Below are positions 1 through 6,822 of a stretch of DNA of 64,000 bases, in pieces. The notes below the pieces were generated by a model that saw nothing but the letters and a program-made list of their open reading frames with translations, was not told the origin of the DNA and did no database searches. The position numbers and the translations under genes are program-made. Positions within the stretch are counted from its first letter, which is position 1; each line of letters opens with the position of its first letter. This DNA is from JAGWBG01 sp034421095 (lineage in GTDB: Bacteria > Chloroflexota > Dehalococcoidia > Lucifugimonadales > JAGWBF01), in NCBI GenBank assembly GCA_034421095.1, contig DAOUKR010000015.1:1-64000 (forward strand), written 5' to 3'.

Positions 1-434
1 GTGCTTTCGTCGCTTCGGCCGAGCTGCTGCTCAATGTGGGCTGCATCGACGAGCGTGACGATCCCGTCGAGGGCGTATTCAGCGCGAAGCTCGTCGTCCA
101 TGAAGAACGTCTGCGCGACAGGACCGGGGTCGGCGAGCCCTGTGGTTTCCACCAACACGTAGTCGAACTTGTCGCGGCGCTTATTTAGATTGTTGAGCAC
201 CCGAATCAGGTCTCCGCGCACCGTGCAGCAGATGCAGCCGTTCGACATCTCGAAGACCTCTTCGTCAGAGTTGATGACGAGCCCCTGATCGATGCCGACC
301 TCCCCGTACTCGTTCTCAATCACTGCAATGCGCTTGCCGTGCTCCTCAGTCAAGATACGGTTGAGTAGGGTCGTCTTGCCAGAGCCGAGGAAGCCGGTGA
401 GGATGGTAACAGGTACTCTGCGTTGCGTGTTCAT
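1..434 (-). CDS. CobW/G3E-family metallochaperone GTPase, N-terminal part (cut by window edge)
   Basis: Only the first ~144 residues are inside the window; the rest lies beyond position 1. The translation begins MNTQRRVPVTILTGFLGSGK and shows the Walker A loop GFLGSGKTT (residues ~14-22), the EN-YGE-GID segment typical of G3E GTPases, the metal-binding CxCC motif in SNGCICCTVRGDL (~residues 63-75), and TTGLADPGPV. Family members use GTP to deliver zinc, cobalt or nickel to target enzymes, so a metal role is likely but the metal cannot be read here. The start is ATG at 434 with GGAGGA just upstream. A 17-bp palindrome-like site lies 24 bases before the start and is shared with the importer transcribed toward this gene (809-4357). 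Its head and upstream region are duplicated in tandem. Confidence 0.93.
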   Translation of the reverse strand, partial: MNTQRRVPVTILTGFLGSGKTTLLNRILTEEHGKRIAVIENEYGEVGIDQGLVINSDEEVFEMSNGCICCTVRGDLIRVLNNLNKRRDKFDYVLVETTGLADPGPVAQTFFMDDELRAEYALDGIVTLVDAAHIEQQLGRSDES

Positions 435-457
435 ATGGAATCCTCCTTCAAGCCTTT

Positions 458-474
458 TCGATACAAGGTCTCAA
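458..474. promoter_or_regulatory. Putative operator, proximal site of cobW
   Basis: The sequence TCGATACAAGGTCTCAA matches the consensus TTGATACAAGGTATCAA at 15 of 17 positions. It lies 24 bases upstream of the cobW start. The same consensus occurs in the distal repeat copy and over the start of the importer operon. Confidence 0.45.
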
Positions 475-541
475 TTATGCGACAGATTATTGTACACTGC
501 TGGCTCTGTGGCTGTCAACGAGTCGAATTGACAGTAACAGT

Positions 542-616
542 TCAGAGTTGGCAGGGTGAATTGGCGGAGCGGAAGCCGGTGAGGATGGTAACAGGTACTT
601 TGCGCTGCGTGTTCAT
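542..616 (-). pseudogene. Duplicated cobW head, truncated after ~15 codons
   Basis: Copy 2 of the tandem repeat contains a second cobW start (ATG at 616). It reads MNTQRKVPVTILTGF as in the real gene and then leaves homology at the repeat junction, continuing RSANSPCQL to a stop. The Walker A loop is cut in half, so this is a fossil of duplication and not a functional protein. Because cobW is transcribed leftward, this fragment sits inside the likely leader of cobW if transcription begins in copy 2. Confidence 0.75.
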
Positions 617-639
617 ATGGAATCCCCCTTCAAGCCGTA

Positions 640-656
640 TTGATATAAGATATCAA
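640..656. promoter_or_regulatory. Putative operator, distal site of cobW
   Basis: TTGATATAAGATATCAA is a perfect 7-3-7 palindrome exactly 182 bases from the proximal site. The dyad is intact here and degraded in copy 1, which suggests this copy has kept the better site. Confidence 0.5.
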
Positions 657-808
657 TTACGTAACCGACGATAGTACACTGCTGGCTCTGCGGCTGTCAA
701 CTAGTCGAATTGACGGTAACAGTTCAGAGTTGGTAGGGTGAATTGGCGGAGTGGGGCGGGACGTCTCGCCTGAACGGAATGGCATTTACGGAGTTGCGTC
801 CCCTTCAG

Positions 809-1714
809 TCAGCCTCTTGGTCGCCGGATATGTGGGTCCAGCAGGTCCCGAAGGCCGTCACCCAGCAGGTTGAACCCGAGCACTGCGACGAAGATGGCCA
901 ACCCCGGCAAAAGCAACAGGCGGGGTGCGGTCTGCAGGTAGGGACGGGCGTCATTGAGCATGGCACCCCACTCCGGCGTGGGAGGCTGCGCCCCTAGCCC
1001 CAAAAAGTTAAGGCCGGCGATTCCCAGGATGATCCAACCGACATCCAGGGAGGCGATCACGATGATCGGACCGAGAATGTTTGGCGCGATGTGCCGTAAG
1101 ATGATACGCAGGTTGCCGGCCCCAGTGGCCCTCGCTGCCGTCACATACTCCATCTGTCGCGCCCCCAAAGTGATCCCGCGAATGATGCGGGCGTGGCCCA
1201 CCCACCACACGGCCCCGACTGCCAGCAGCACGTTGAAAAGACCGGGGCCCAAAGCTCCCGCCACGGCCAGCGCCAGAATCAGTGAAGGAAAGGCCAACAG
1301 CAGGTCCACTACTCCCATCAGCGCCGTGTCGGGCCAGCCGCCGTGGTATCCGGACACTAGGCCGACCGCCAGCGCGATTGTCATGCTGAGGGCCAGGGTG
1401 GCGGCGGCGGCCAGCAGGGTCATACGGGCGCCGTGGACGATGCGGCTGAAGGTATCCCGGCCCAGGTGGTCAGTACCCAGGGGGTTTTCCAGAGAAGGCG
1501 GGAGCATTTTGTCAGACAGGCTGATCTGGGTTGGGTCATCCAAGGGAAGCCAGGGGGCCGTCAGTCCCGCCAGCAGCAGAACCACCACCAGAAACAGCCC
1601 CAAGGCGGTTCCCGGCTCCCGCAGCAGCCTGGTCCACTGCCAGCGCCGCCGTGAACCGGCGTGGATAAAGGTGAGAGAGAACCGTTCCCTGACTTCTTCA
1701 GGAATGCCTATCAT
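809..1714 (-). CDS. ABC transporter permease, DppC/OppC/NikC family
   Basis: This 301-aa inner-membrane permease belongs to the peptide/nickel importer class. A cytoplasmic N-terminus is followed by a first membrane segment (~residues 35-55) and the conserved LGTDHLGRDTFSR signature (~80-92). The EAA-type cytoplasmic loop reads AARATGAGNLRIILRHIAPN, and the C-terminal portion has PEWGAMLNDARPYL. The C-terminal third (WGAMLNDAR through NLLGDGLRDLLDPH) strongly resembles NikC as I remember it, so nickel is a reasonable substrate guess, though peptide permeases share these motifs. It is the third gene of a leftward operon, with a 6-base gap after the partner permease. No ATPase genes follow; the next gene is cobW. 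Confidence 0.93.
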   Translation of the reverse strand: MIGIPEEVRERFSLTFIHAGSRRRWQWTRLLREPGTALGLFLVVVLLLAGLTAPWLPLDDPTQISLSDKMLPPSLENPLGTDHLGRDTFSRIVHGARMTLLAAAATLALSMTIALAVGLVSGYHGGWPDTALMGVVDLLLAFPSLILALAVAGALGPGLFNVLLAVGAVWWVGHARIIRGITLGARQMEYVTAARATGAGNLRIILRHIAPNILGPIIVIASLDVGWIILGIAGLNFLGLGAQPPTPEWGAMLNDARPYLQTAPRLLLLPGLAIFVAVLGFNLLGDGLRDLLDPHIRRPRG

Positions 1715-1720
1715 TAGCCA

Positions 1721-2668
1721 TTACATCCCGTCCCGCCCGTATCGCAGACGCGGGTCGGCGATACGCAGGGCAATGTCAGCCGCCAAGTTGGTCAGGAGAA
1801 CCACCACGGCAATGTAAGTTACGAACCCCTGTATCACTGGGTAGTCGCGGGTCAGCGCTGCGCCCACCATCAGCTGACCCAAACCTGGCCAAGTGAAGAT
1901 GGTCTCAATTATGACGGCGCCGCTGAGCAGGTAGCCAAGGTTCACTCCGGTGGCTCCGATGGCAGGTAGCAGCGCGTTGCGCAGGGAGTGCACGATGACG
2001 ACGGTCCGTTCGGGCAGTCCCTTGGCCCGCGCCGTGCGGATGTAGTCCTGCCCCAGTGTTTCCAGCATGCTGGCGCGAATCAGTCGCGTCAGCTGAGCCA
2101 TCGGCGCAAGGGACAGCGCGATGGCCGGCAGCACGGCATGGGCAACCGAACCGTAGCCGATGGCCGGCAGCCAGGAAAGTTTCACCGCGAACAGGATGAT
2201 CAGTCCAAAAGCCAGCGCGTAGGGTGGAGCCGCCGCGCCCACCAGCGCCGCCAGGCGTGCGATGGCATCCACGGCGCTACCTCGTCGCTGAGCGGACAGT
2301 ACGGCCATGGGCACGGCGACCAGCAGTGCCAGGCCAAAAGCAGCCACAGTGAGTAGGACTGTTGGGACTGTGCGGCGCGCCAGCTGGGTGGCCACGGGCT
2401 GTTCCGTCACGTAGGAACGGCCCATGTCACCCGTCAACGCCTGGGTCATCCAGCGAACGTATTGCGCCGGAAGAGGCGCGTCCAGGCCCAGCTCGGCGCG
2501 CATTGCTGCCACTGCGGCCGGGTTGGGCATGTGGGCGGGGTTGCGCTGGCGCAGGACAATCTCAGCGGGATCGCCCGGCGCCAGGTTCAACAGCGCGAAG
2601 CTGAACGCAGAGATTCCCAAGAGGAGCAGCGGTAGCGTGGCCAGCCTTCGAACTAGGTATGCACGCAT
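1721..2668 (-). CDS. ABC transporter permease, DppB/OppB/NikB family
   Basis: This is the 315-aa partner permease. It starts MRAYLVRRLATLPLLLLGIS, the family's typical first membrane helix, followed by the periplasmic LAPGDPAEIVLR segment (~residues 30-41). The EAA loop is RTARAKGLPERTVVIVHSLRN (~residues 205-225), and GYLLSGAVIIETIFTWPGLGQLM is the usual family signature. About six membrane helices are visible. It should form the channel heterodimer with the downstream permease and receive substrate from the lipoprotein encoded upstream. The gap to the lipoprotein gene is 42 bases, so the three genes are probably one transcript. The substrate cannot be read from this subunit. Confidence 0.93.
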   Translation of the reverse strand: MRAYLVRRLATLPLLLLGISAFSFALLNLAPGDPAEIVLRQRNPAHMPNPAAVAAMRAELGLDAPLPAQYVRWMTQALTGDMGRSYVTEQPVATQLARRTVPTVLLTVAAFGLALLVAVPMAVLSAQRRGSAVDAIARLAALVGAAAPPYALAFGLIILFAVKLSWLPAIGYGSVAHAVLPAIALSLAPMAQLTRLIRASMLETLGQDYIRTARAKGLPERTVVIVHSLRNALLPAIGATGVNLGYLLSGAVIIETIFTWPGLGQLMVGAALTRDYPVIQGFVTYIAVVVLLTNLAADIALRIADPRLRYGRDGM

Positions 2669-2710
2669 GCCGAAGAGCCTTTATCCATACCCGTTATCCT
2701 ACCACCTTGC

Positions 2711-4357
2711 TCACTCGCTCAGTCCGACGCGGTGATTGAAGAAATAGTGGGAGGTTGGGTGGGCTTCAAAATCGGTGACACGGTCACTGAGGCCGTACAC
2801 CAGATTCACATGTGCCACCGGCAAGAATGCGGCTTCTTCAGTGACCAGCGCCAGGGCCTCGCAGGCTATTTCCTTTCGACCCTCCAGGTCGGCCACCGAG
2901 ACGGAGGGAGCGACTATGTCCGCGAGGCGGGAAGCGTCGTAGTGCCCATAGTTATTGGTCCCGCTGCCGCTAGCGTCGCCCTTCAACCCAGCGAACTTGC
3001 TGATGTTGAACACCGGGTCTCCACCCCCTTGCACGACAGTGTTGTACCAGCCGAAGAGGTCCCATTCGGGTTCATTGACCACCGTCCATTCTGTTATGAG
3101 CACCTGGACACTGATGCCCACGTCGGCCAGCATCGCTTGGGCGGCCTCCGCCATGATGGGCAGTTGGAATCGCTCGGGATAGCCGCCGATAACGATCTCC
3201 AATGGCTGGCCGTCCTTGTCCACGATTCCGTCGCCGTCGCTGTCGGCGTAACCGGCCTGGGCCAGCAAATCGCGGGCTTCGTCAGGGTCGTAGCCCAGCG
3301 CGCTCACGCCGGGACAGGACGCCAGGACTTCAGGGAGCAGCAGCTCTGCGAAGGTCCCGGATCCGGGAGGAGCGATGAGACCGGCGATGCCCTCCCGGTC
3401 AATGGCATGGGCCACCGCCCGGCGCACCAGCGGATCGGCCAGCGTGCCGCGCTCGAAATTGACCCACCACAGGACCAGGGAGGTGCCGATGCCCGAGGTC
3501 TGAGTATGTGTGCCCGAGTGGGCGTTGATCGCTTGCGCGCCATCAGGTGATACGTTGACGACAATGTCGACGTCTCCGGCCTGCAGGGCCAACTCCCGGC
3601 TGTTGGTGTCTGGGATGGCAACGTGATCGATGCCGGCCAGTGGGGGCGTTCCACCCCAGTAGTCGTCGTTGGCCACACTGTAAAGGTATTCCTTCTGCAC
3701 GTACGCGGTGGGAATGTACGGCCCCGTCAGGGCGCGAGCAGCAATGAAATTGCCCTCGCCGGCTGCATCCGCCGCCGCCGCGTCGGTGATGGCGAGGGCG
3801 GGCAAGATCAAGAGGCCCGGCAGGGTGGGTTGTGGGGCCGTCGTTGTGATGGTGATGGTTAGCCCGTCTTCGACCGTTATGGTGTCAACGGACAATGTAT
3901 CGGCCGCCGCTGGCGACAGTCGGATAGCCCTCTCCAGGGAAGCCTTGACCGCTTGCGCATCCATCACGTTCCCATTGTGGAACTTGACTCGCTCCCGGAT
4001 TCCAACCCTCCAGGTCAAGGGGTCCACTTGGGTGGCTTCCGTTGCCAGCCACGGTTCGGGACTGAGGGTGGTTCCTGACAGTCGGAACAAGGTCTCCGAC
4101 ATTCCCGATTGCGTGCCCACGTAACCGCCCTCCACCGGGTCGAGGGGGCTGTCAAGCCAGATGACGCCGGCGTTCAGGGTGGGACGTTCCTCATCATCAG
4201 ACGCTGCCGTCGGTTGGTTTGATGCTTCGGATGTCGGCGAGGGTTGCTGCGGAACCTCGGTGGGGCCTGGCGACCCGCAGGCCACCACCAGGGCCAGTAA
4301 TAAGGCAAACGCCCCGGGAGCAATATACTTGATACCTTGTATCAATAGATTTGGCAA
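2711..4357 (-). CDS. ABC transporter substrate-binding lipoprotein, SBP_bac_5 (NikA/DppA-like)
   Basis: This 548-aa extracytoplasmic solute receptor has a signal peptide with hydrophobic core AFALLLALVV and lipobox LVVAC, so Cys27 should be lipidated. A Ser/Pro/Thr-rich linker follows (residues ~28-60). The binding fold is family 5: WRVGIRERVKFHNGNVMDAQ, NDDYWGGTPPLAGIDHVAIP and VRRAVAHAIDREGIAG are class hallmarks. The closing segment ending HRVGLSE resembles NikA-type receptors. The start is TTG at 4357 with AGGAGG about six bases upstream; an ATG is not available in a sensible place. A perfect 17-bp palindrome overlaps codons 5-10 and is shared with cobW. First gene of the leftward importer operon. 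Confidence 0.92.
   Translation of the reverse strand: MPNLLIQGIKYIAPGAFALLLALVVACGSPGPTEVPQQPSPTSEASNQPTAASDDEERPTLNAGVIWLDSPLDPVEGGYVGTQSGMSETLFRLSGTTLSPEPWLATEATQVDPLTWRVGIRERVKFHNGNVMDAQAVKASLERAIRLSPAAADTLSVDTITVEDGLTITITTTAPQPTLPGLLILPALAITDAAAADAAGEGNFIAARALTGPYIPTAYVQKEYLYSVANDDYWGGTPPLAGIDHVAIPDTNSRELALQAGDVDIVVNVSPDGAQAINAHSGTHTQTSGIGTSLVLWWVNFERGTLADPLVRRAVAHAIDREGIAGLIAPPGSGTFAELLLPEVLASCPGVSALGYDPDEARDLLAQAGYADSDGDGIVDKDGQPLEIVIGGYPERFQLPIMAEAAQAMLADVGISVQVLITEWTVVNEPEWDLFGWYNTVVQGGGDPVFNISKFAGLKGDASGSGTNNYGHYDASRLADIVAPSVSVADLEGRKEIACEALALVTEEAAFLPVAHVNLVYGLSDRVTDFEAHPTSHYFFNHRVGLSE
4329..4345. promoter_or_regulatory. Putative operator over the start of the importer operon
   Basis: TTGATACCTTGTATCAA is a perfect 7-3-7 palindrome whose reverse complement matches both cobW upstream sites at 15 of 17 positions. 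It lies just inside the lipoprotein coding sequence, a position where a bound repressor would block initiation. Confidence 0.5.
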
Positions 4358-4499
4358 AACGATCCTCCTATTGGATTTTTATGGGCAATTGTGGTCCCGG
4401 AAATTGCGACCTGTTCTGCACCAGACCGAGGAGCCTATCACCCTGAAAGCGGTTTGTCAATCACCTTTCCGCCATCCGCCACCGCCACAATTGGGAAGA

Positions 4500-4610
4500 G
4501 TCATCAAGCTGAGAAATCTGGACCTCAGCGAGAACCGTTTGAGCGGGCAGATTCCGCCCGAGCTGGGCAAGCTGGGCGACCTGCTCCGGCTATCCCTCAA
4601 GGGCAATCAA
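4500..4610 (+). pseudogene. Leucine-rich-repeat fragment
   Basis: The plus strand reads VIKLRNLDLSENRLSGQIPP followed by ELGKLGDLLRLSLKGNQ, one and a half 24-residue plant-type LRR units. No signal peptide, further repeats or cap surround it. The motif is the one in the intact LRR lipoprotein at 30815-32095, so this is probably a relic of a related gene. The rest of the stretch 4358-4911 shows only a short dispersed-repeat piece (CTCCGGCTTCCGCCGGAGTGACG near 4655-4677) and AT-rich sequence around 4760-4810. Confidence 0.6.
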
Positions 4611-4911
4611 TCGGAAAGTTCGCAGATCAGTACGCTTTGGCCCACTCCCCTGGACTCCGGCTTCCGCCGGAGTGACGTAAGTTGTTCAGAATTTCCAAAC
4701 GTTAGTATCAACACACCCTGTATTCCCCGCTGACCTCGGAATAGCGGAAGCGTAACTGTACCGTCATTATTTCTAAACAAATAATTAATATTCTTGTTGT
4801 AATATTTAGTTAGTGGGCACAGCCTGGCAGGTCAGTTCAGAGGGAGGGTGCTCCGGGCCTGAACGGTTAGGTGGCCCCCATTGAAGCGGATAATATGTGA
4901 GGATATGCGAG

Positions 4912-5139
4912 ATGTTGCGTCTAAAGGGATGTGTCAGATGTGGCGGCGACCTGGGTATGAGCTATGAGGACTGGCAATGCTTGCAGTGCGGCAGATATTA
5001 CTACATATCCGTGCCCTGGAATCCCCTGCGTCACCGAGAAGGCGCCTGGGGCAATACAAGCAAAGTCCCGAAGATAGGCGATGAACCCAAAAAGCGACGG
5101 CGGGGAAACGAGTCCAAAAAGACTGTGACCGCCGTATAA
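4912..5139 (+). CDS. Small zinc-ribbon protein with basic tail
   Basis: This 75-aa protein has two Cys pairs, CVRCGGDL and CLQCGRYY, forming a four-cysteine zinc ribbon in the first 45 residues. The C-terminal tail is rich in Lys and Arg (EPKKRRRGNESKK), which suggests nucleic-acid binding. ATG at 4912 was chosen because GAGG lies about nine bases upstream; a GTG at 4897 would add five residues. The gene precedes the RuvC-like gene by 74 bases on the same strand, so they may be cotranscribed. Its function is unknown. It is too small and lacks other domains, so it is not a transposase part on its own. Confidence 0.75.
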   Translation: MLRLKGCVRCGGDLGMSYEDWQCLQCGRYYYISVPWNPLRHREGAWGNTSKVPKIGDEPKKRRRGNESKKTVTAV

Positions 5140-5213
5140 GCTTGTATATCAGGGAGGCACCCAATACGGTAAGCAGCCCGGGCCTGCACATAGAGTGCTG
5201 AGGGGAGATTCAG

Positions 5214-5798
5214 TTGATCGTCCTGCTAGCCATAAACCCCAGTACCCGAGAGACGGGATGGGCAGTCTTCTCGGGTGACCCCTATCCCAATCGGCCAAAT
5301 GGCGCTGCCCAATGGAGGGATGAGTCCACGTTGCCGCCCTCTACGGAGAGGGTTCAGGCCCATCCCCACTGGCAGCTTGTGGATACCGGAGTAATTGTAG
5401 CCCACTGTCGAAACCGGAGGATGGTGGTTGAAGAGCGTATCAAAGCTATAGAAACGGAACTTGACCGAATATCTGAGATGTGGCCGCCCCATGGCGTGGC
5501 CTGTGGAAACCCGTTCCTCGTGCAGTTGTCCCACCAGAAGGAAGGGCTTGAGGTGGTATGCACCGCCCTGAAACGCTGGGGACAGGACCGTAGTTTACCC
5601 GTATACTCCTACTCTGTCCGGGAGATAAAGTCGGCTATACTGGGCCGGCATAATGGAGCGGGGGAGGAGTTGACCTACGCAATGATGACCCGGTGGGGAT
5701 TGCTGGGCACTGAGAAAACCACCCATGAGCTGAAGGCCATCTCCGTGGGCGACTACCACCTCGTGCGTCAAAAGATGGCCACGGAAATAGAACTTTAG
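5214..5798 (+). CDS. RuvC-like RNase H-fold protein with substituted catalytic acids
   Basis: This 194-aa protein starts at TTG 5214 with GGGGAG seven bases upstream. It follows the RuvC pattern: LLAINPSTRETGWAVF corresponds to RuvC LGIDPGSRxTGYGVI, DTGVI to the second strand, and LPVYSYSVREIKSAILG to the segment before the last helix. The catalytic Asp of the first strand is Asn (AIN). The second acid (RuvC IEQ) appears as CGN, and the final DAADAL motif is replaced by THELKAI. If aligned correctly, all four metal ligands are altered, implying a non-cleaving fold that may bind structured DNA or RNA. An insertion of ~35 residues separates strands 1 and 2 (NRPNGAAQWRDEST). It is not the genuine recombination RuvC, and a phage-type relative is possible. 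Confidence 0.6.
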   Translation: MIVLLAINPSTRETGWAVFSGDPYPNRPNGAAQWRDESTLPPSTERVQAHPHWQLVDTGVIVAHCRNRRMVVEERIKAIETELDRISEMWPPHGVACGNPFLVQLSHQKEGLEVVCTALKRWGQDRSLPVYSYSVREIKSAILGRHNGAGEELTYAMMTRWGLLGTEKTTHELKAISVGDYHLVRQKMATEIEL

Positions 5799-5819
5799 GG
5801 ACCAACAGTCCGGTACTGT

Positions 5820-5836
5820 GTCCGCCTATGGCGGAC
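5820..5836. other. Perfect 7-bp hairpin between RuvC-like and DUF3467 genes
   Basis: GTCCGCC-TAT-GGCGGAC forms a tight stem 22 bases after the RuvC-like stop. No T-run follows, so a simple intrinsic terminator is not supported. It could attenuate transcription into the next gene. Confidence 0.35.
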
Positions 5837-5932
5837 GGCCATGGTGGGTGCTGAGAGGCGATGTACAGGCCGGGCCTTTCTATTCTTTTCTCGGATGGTG
5901 TACAATGTGGGAACCGCTTCTCTGGAGGTAAC

Positions 5933-6262
5933 ATGGCTACAGAACATCCGCCCCTTCAACCGCCAGGAGAATACAAGCCCGAAGAATATTACGAAGAAGG
6001 TTCCAAGGAGTCCGCGGTCAACTTCTTCGCCGACTCCCTGCACATCTACAGCAGCCTCTACAGCAGCGTCCTCTACTTTGGCGAGCTTCAAGAGGACAGA
6101 GAACCCATATTGAGAGCAAAAATCAAGCTCAGTCCCCAGATGCTCAAGGCCGTCGCCCTTCTGACCAGAAAGCACGTCAGGGAATACGAGAACTCCGTGG
6201 GGCCTATAGCCATTCCCAGCCAGGTATTGGAGGCGTGGGAAATCCAGGACGAAAAGTCGTGA
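5933..6262 (+). CDS. DUF3467-like small protein
   Basis: This 109-aa protein starts at ATG 5933 behind a strong GGAGGT. An acidic, Pro/Tyr-rich N-terminus (PPLQPPGEYKPEEYYEEG) precedes a domain reading VNFFADSLHIYSSLYSSVLYF, then LSPQMLKAVALLTRKHVREY and GPIAIP. The ILSPQ-AKAL-...-YE...GPIPLP layout matches DUF3467 as I know it, a family with no established function that is common in Chloroflexota and Bacteroidota. The next gene begins inside its stop codon (GTGA overlap), so the pair is probably translationally coupled. No signal peptide or membrane segment is present, so it is likely cytoplasmic. Confidence 0.65.
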   Translation: MATEHPPLQPPGEYKPEEYYEEGSKESAVNFFADSLHIYSSLYSSVLYFGELQEDREPILRAKIKLSPQMLKAVALLTRKHVREYENSVGPIAIPSQVLEAWEIQDEKS

Positions 6263-6675
6263 CATCGGAGAAGGACGTACAGCCCCTCATCAGTGCCGCT
6301 TCCCCTGAGGGGTTGGGCCTGAATCTGCTGGACGCAAGCCGCCCGCGCAGGGCTATAGAGCACGTGGGCCACAGCGAGGTCTCCAGGGTGATGGTGGACG
6401 TGCTCCGTCCGGCAGACCGGCCGCCCGGTTTCAAATGGGTCCTGACCAGGTACATACCGGTTATAGTGATAGACACCTTCGATGCTTACTGGGTGATGGA
6501 GAGGGTCATCAACAAGCTGCACGGCTTCTCCAGGACACAGGAAGAGGCCAAGATGGAGCTTATGACCAAGCTGGGAGGCCATCTTCAGCTACTGAGCTCC
6601 CTGGAATCCCCCCGGATGGCCCCAATCCTGAGACTTGAGTTGGAGTTTCTCAGGGTGGTGCTGAGTCCCGCCTAG
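6259..6675 (+). CDS. Uncharacterised protein coupled to the DUF3467-like gene
   Basis: This 138-aa protein is not recognised. GTG at 6259 overlaps the preceding TGA by four bases, which favours coupled translation; an ATG at 6235 would give an eight-residue longer form. The sequence is soluble and mixed alpha/beta. A central hydrophobic strand (YIPVIVIDTFDAYWVM, ~residues 60-75) is followed by an amphipathic helix rich in Glu/Lys/Leu (TQEEAKMELMTKLGGHLQLL). No catalytic motif or metal ligand set was seen. Its partner may bind the same target, but nothing in the sequence says what that is. Confidence 0.6.
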   Translation: MTSEKDVQPLISAASPEGLGLNLLDASRPRRAIEHVGHSEVSRVMVDVLRPADRPPGFKWVLTRYIPVIVIDTFDAYWVMERVINKLHGFSRTQEEAKMELMTKLGGHLQLLSSLESPRMAPILRLELEFLRVVLSPA

Positions 6676-6822
6676 GGGTTGTCCCGGGGACAACCTCATC
6701 TTCCCCGTCGGAGTAGACAGCAACAATACGCTACCCCCGGACTCCCATGTCTGATACAATTCCCTGATAACGAGGCGCGCTCACACCGCACCTCTACATC
6801 TTCAGACGATAGGAGTCCCGAC

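Larger units (their letters stand above)
389..752. repeat. 182-bp tandem duplication covering the cobW start and upstream region
   Basis: Two direct copies, about 389-570 and 571-752, have the same 182-base period throughout: AAGCCGGTGAGGATGGTAAC begins at 391 and again at 573. Each copy carries the first ~14 codons of cobW (minus strand), its ATG, ribosome binding site, a palindromic site and further upstream sequence. The copies differ by scattered substitutions, so the event is not very recent. This fills most of the gene-free stretch between cobW and the permease gene at 809; nothing else was recognised in 753-808. Confidence 0.92.

Noticed and set aside
542..616. Second cobW start read as a functional leader peptide
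   Set aside because: The frame ends at the duplication junction and its content is simply the copied gene head; no evidence of selection is visible.
4329..4345. Palindrome considered as an FNR box
   Set aside because: FNR sites are TTGAT-N4-ATCAA; this one has a seven-base spacer between the half-sites.
4912..5798. Zinc ribbon plus RuvC-like gene considered as a split TnpB/IS605-type element
   Set aside because: TnpB carries both in one ~400-residue chain with intact acids; here the genes are separate and short, the acids are changed and no terminal repeats or omega-RNA-like end was found.
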